Below are positions 12,518 to 12,588 of a stretch of 12,588 nucleotides of DNA, in pieces. A program made the translations under genes and the position numbers. Below the pieces are notes generated by a model that saw only the letters and a program-made list of their open reading frames with translations, did not search any database and was not told the origin of the DNA. Position 1 is the first letter of the stretch. The number at the start of each line of letters is the position of its first letter. The DNA lies in the NCBI GenBank assembly GCA_040235375.1, contig JBECKQ010000330.1, positions 1 through 12,588 on the forward strand, read 5' to 3'. The DNA is from JBECKQ01 sp040235375. GTDB lineage: Bacteria > Planctomycetota > Phycisphaerae > UBA1845.

Positions 12518-12588
12518 ATGGCAAGGCCACGGAAGGCAAAGATTCGCGAACGAGACCTCGCGGGCTTCAAGTACTTCAAGCTCCTGAC
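12518..12588 (+). CDS. Transposase N-terminus, IS4-like (partial)
   Basis: Only 23 codons are in view: MARPRKAKIRERDLAGFKYF then KLL. The start resembles IS4-type transposases that begin with a basic stretch followed by a DLxGFKYFxxLxPLLxRLH segment. The catalytic DDE domain lies outside the window, so family assignment rests on the N-terminus alone. It is the only gene on the plus strand. The 160 bases before it may include the end of the element; gaagaaaaggggacatcacc at about 12377-12396 resembles repeat ends seen near transposases, but no partner is visible. Confidence 0.5.
   Translation, partial: MARPRKAKIRERDLAGFKYFKLL

Overview
The window is bacterial and moderately GC-rich. One 60-base row inside asnS counts 62% GC and one inside the HEAT-repeat gene counts 43%. 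Almost every gene lies on the minus strand; only a transposase fragment at the right edge is on the plus strand. The organism cannot be named with certainty. Several traits would fit a Planctomycetota-like or other environmental lineage: an ABC ATPase fused to a GNAT domain (COG2401 type), an AsnRS with a coiled-coil insertion, palindromic 'ggtgcctgaccc' repeats, and many start codons placed right behind a -10 box. This is a guess.

Layout. 1-575: 5' part of an IS5-family element with a split transposase and an A6 slippage tract. 576-2980: a polymorphic toxin/immunity islet, read leftward as a HEAT-repeat protein, a small helical protein, a HINT-LHH nuclease toxin tip that lacks its front, and a SUKH immunity protein. 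3188-4699: asnS. 4857-7195: an XRE/S24 (LexA-like) repressor followed by an ABC-ATPase/GNAT fusion; both promoters carry the same 17-bp operator-like motif. 7269-8698: an MBL-fold hydrolase and a thioredoxin-like lipoprotein whose start is blurred by an inverted repeat. 8734-9286: non-coding DNA with repeated GC hairpins. 9287-12318: a TetR regulator, a SAM methyltransferase, an OsmC protein and a cupin, with identical palindromic operators in front of the first two. 12518-12588: the start of an IS4-like transposase.

How the parts work together. Three units look self-contained. The toxin tip and SUKH gene form a toxin-immunity pair, bordered by further probable immunity genes and an insertion sequence. 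The S24 repressor has an Ala-Gly cleavage site and a Ser/Lys pair, and probably controls itself and the ABC-GNAT gene in a damage-inducible way. The TetR protein probably represses itself and the methyltransferase-OsmC(-cupin) operon. Across the window, five genes with a readable promoter have their ATG 6-8 nt after the -10 box, which suggests leaderless mRNAs. Several genes with longer leaders or inside operons carry Shine-Dalgarno sequences.
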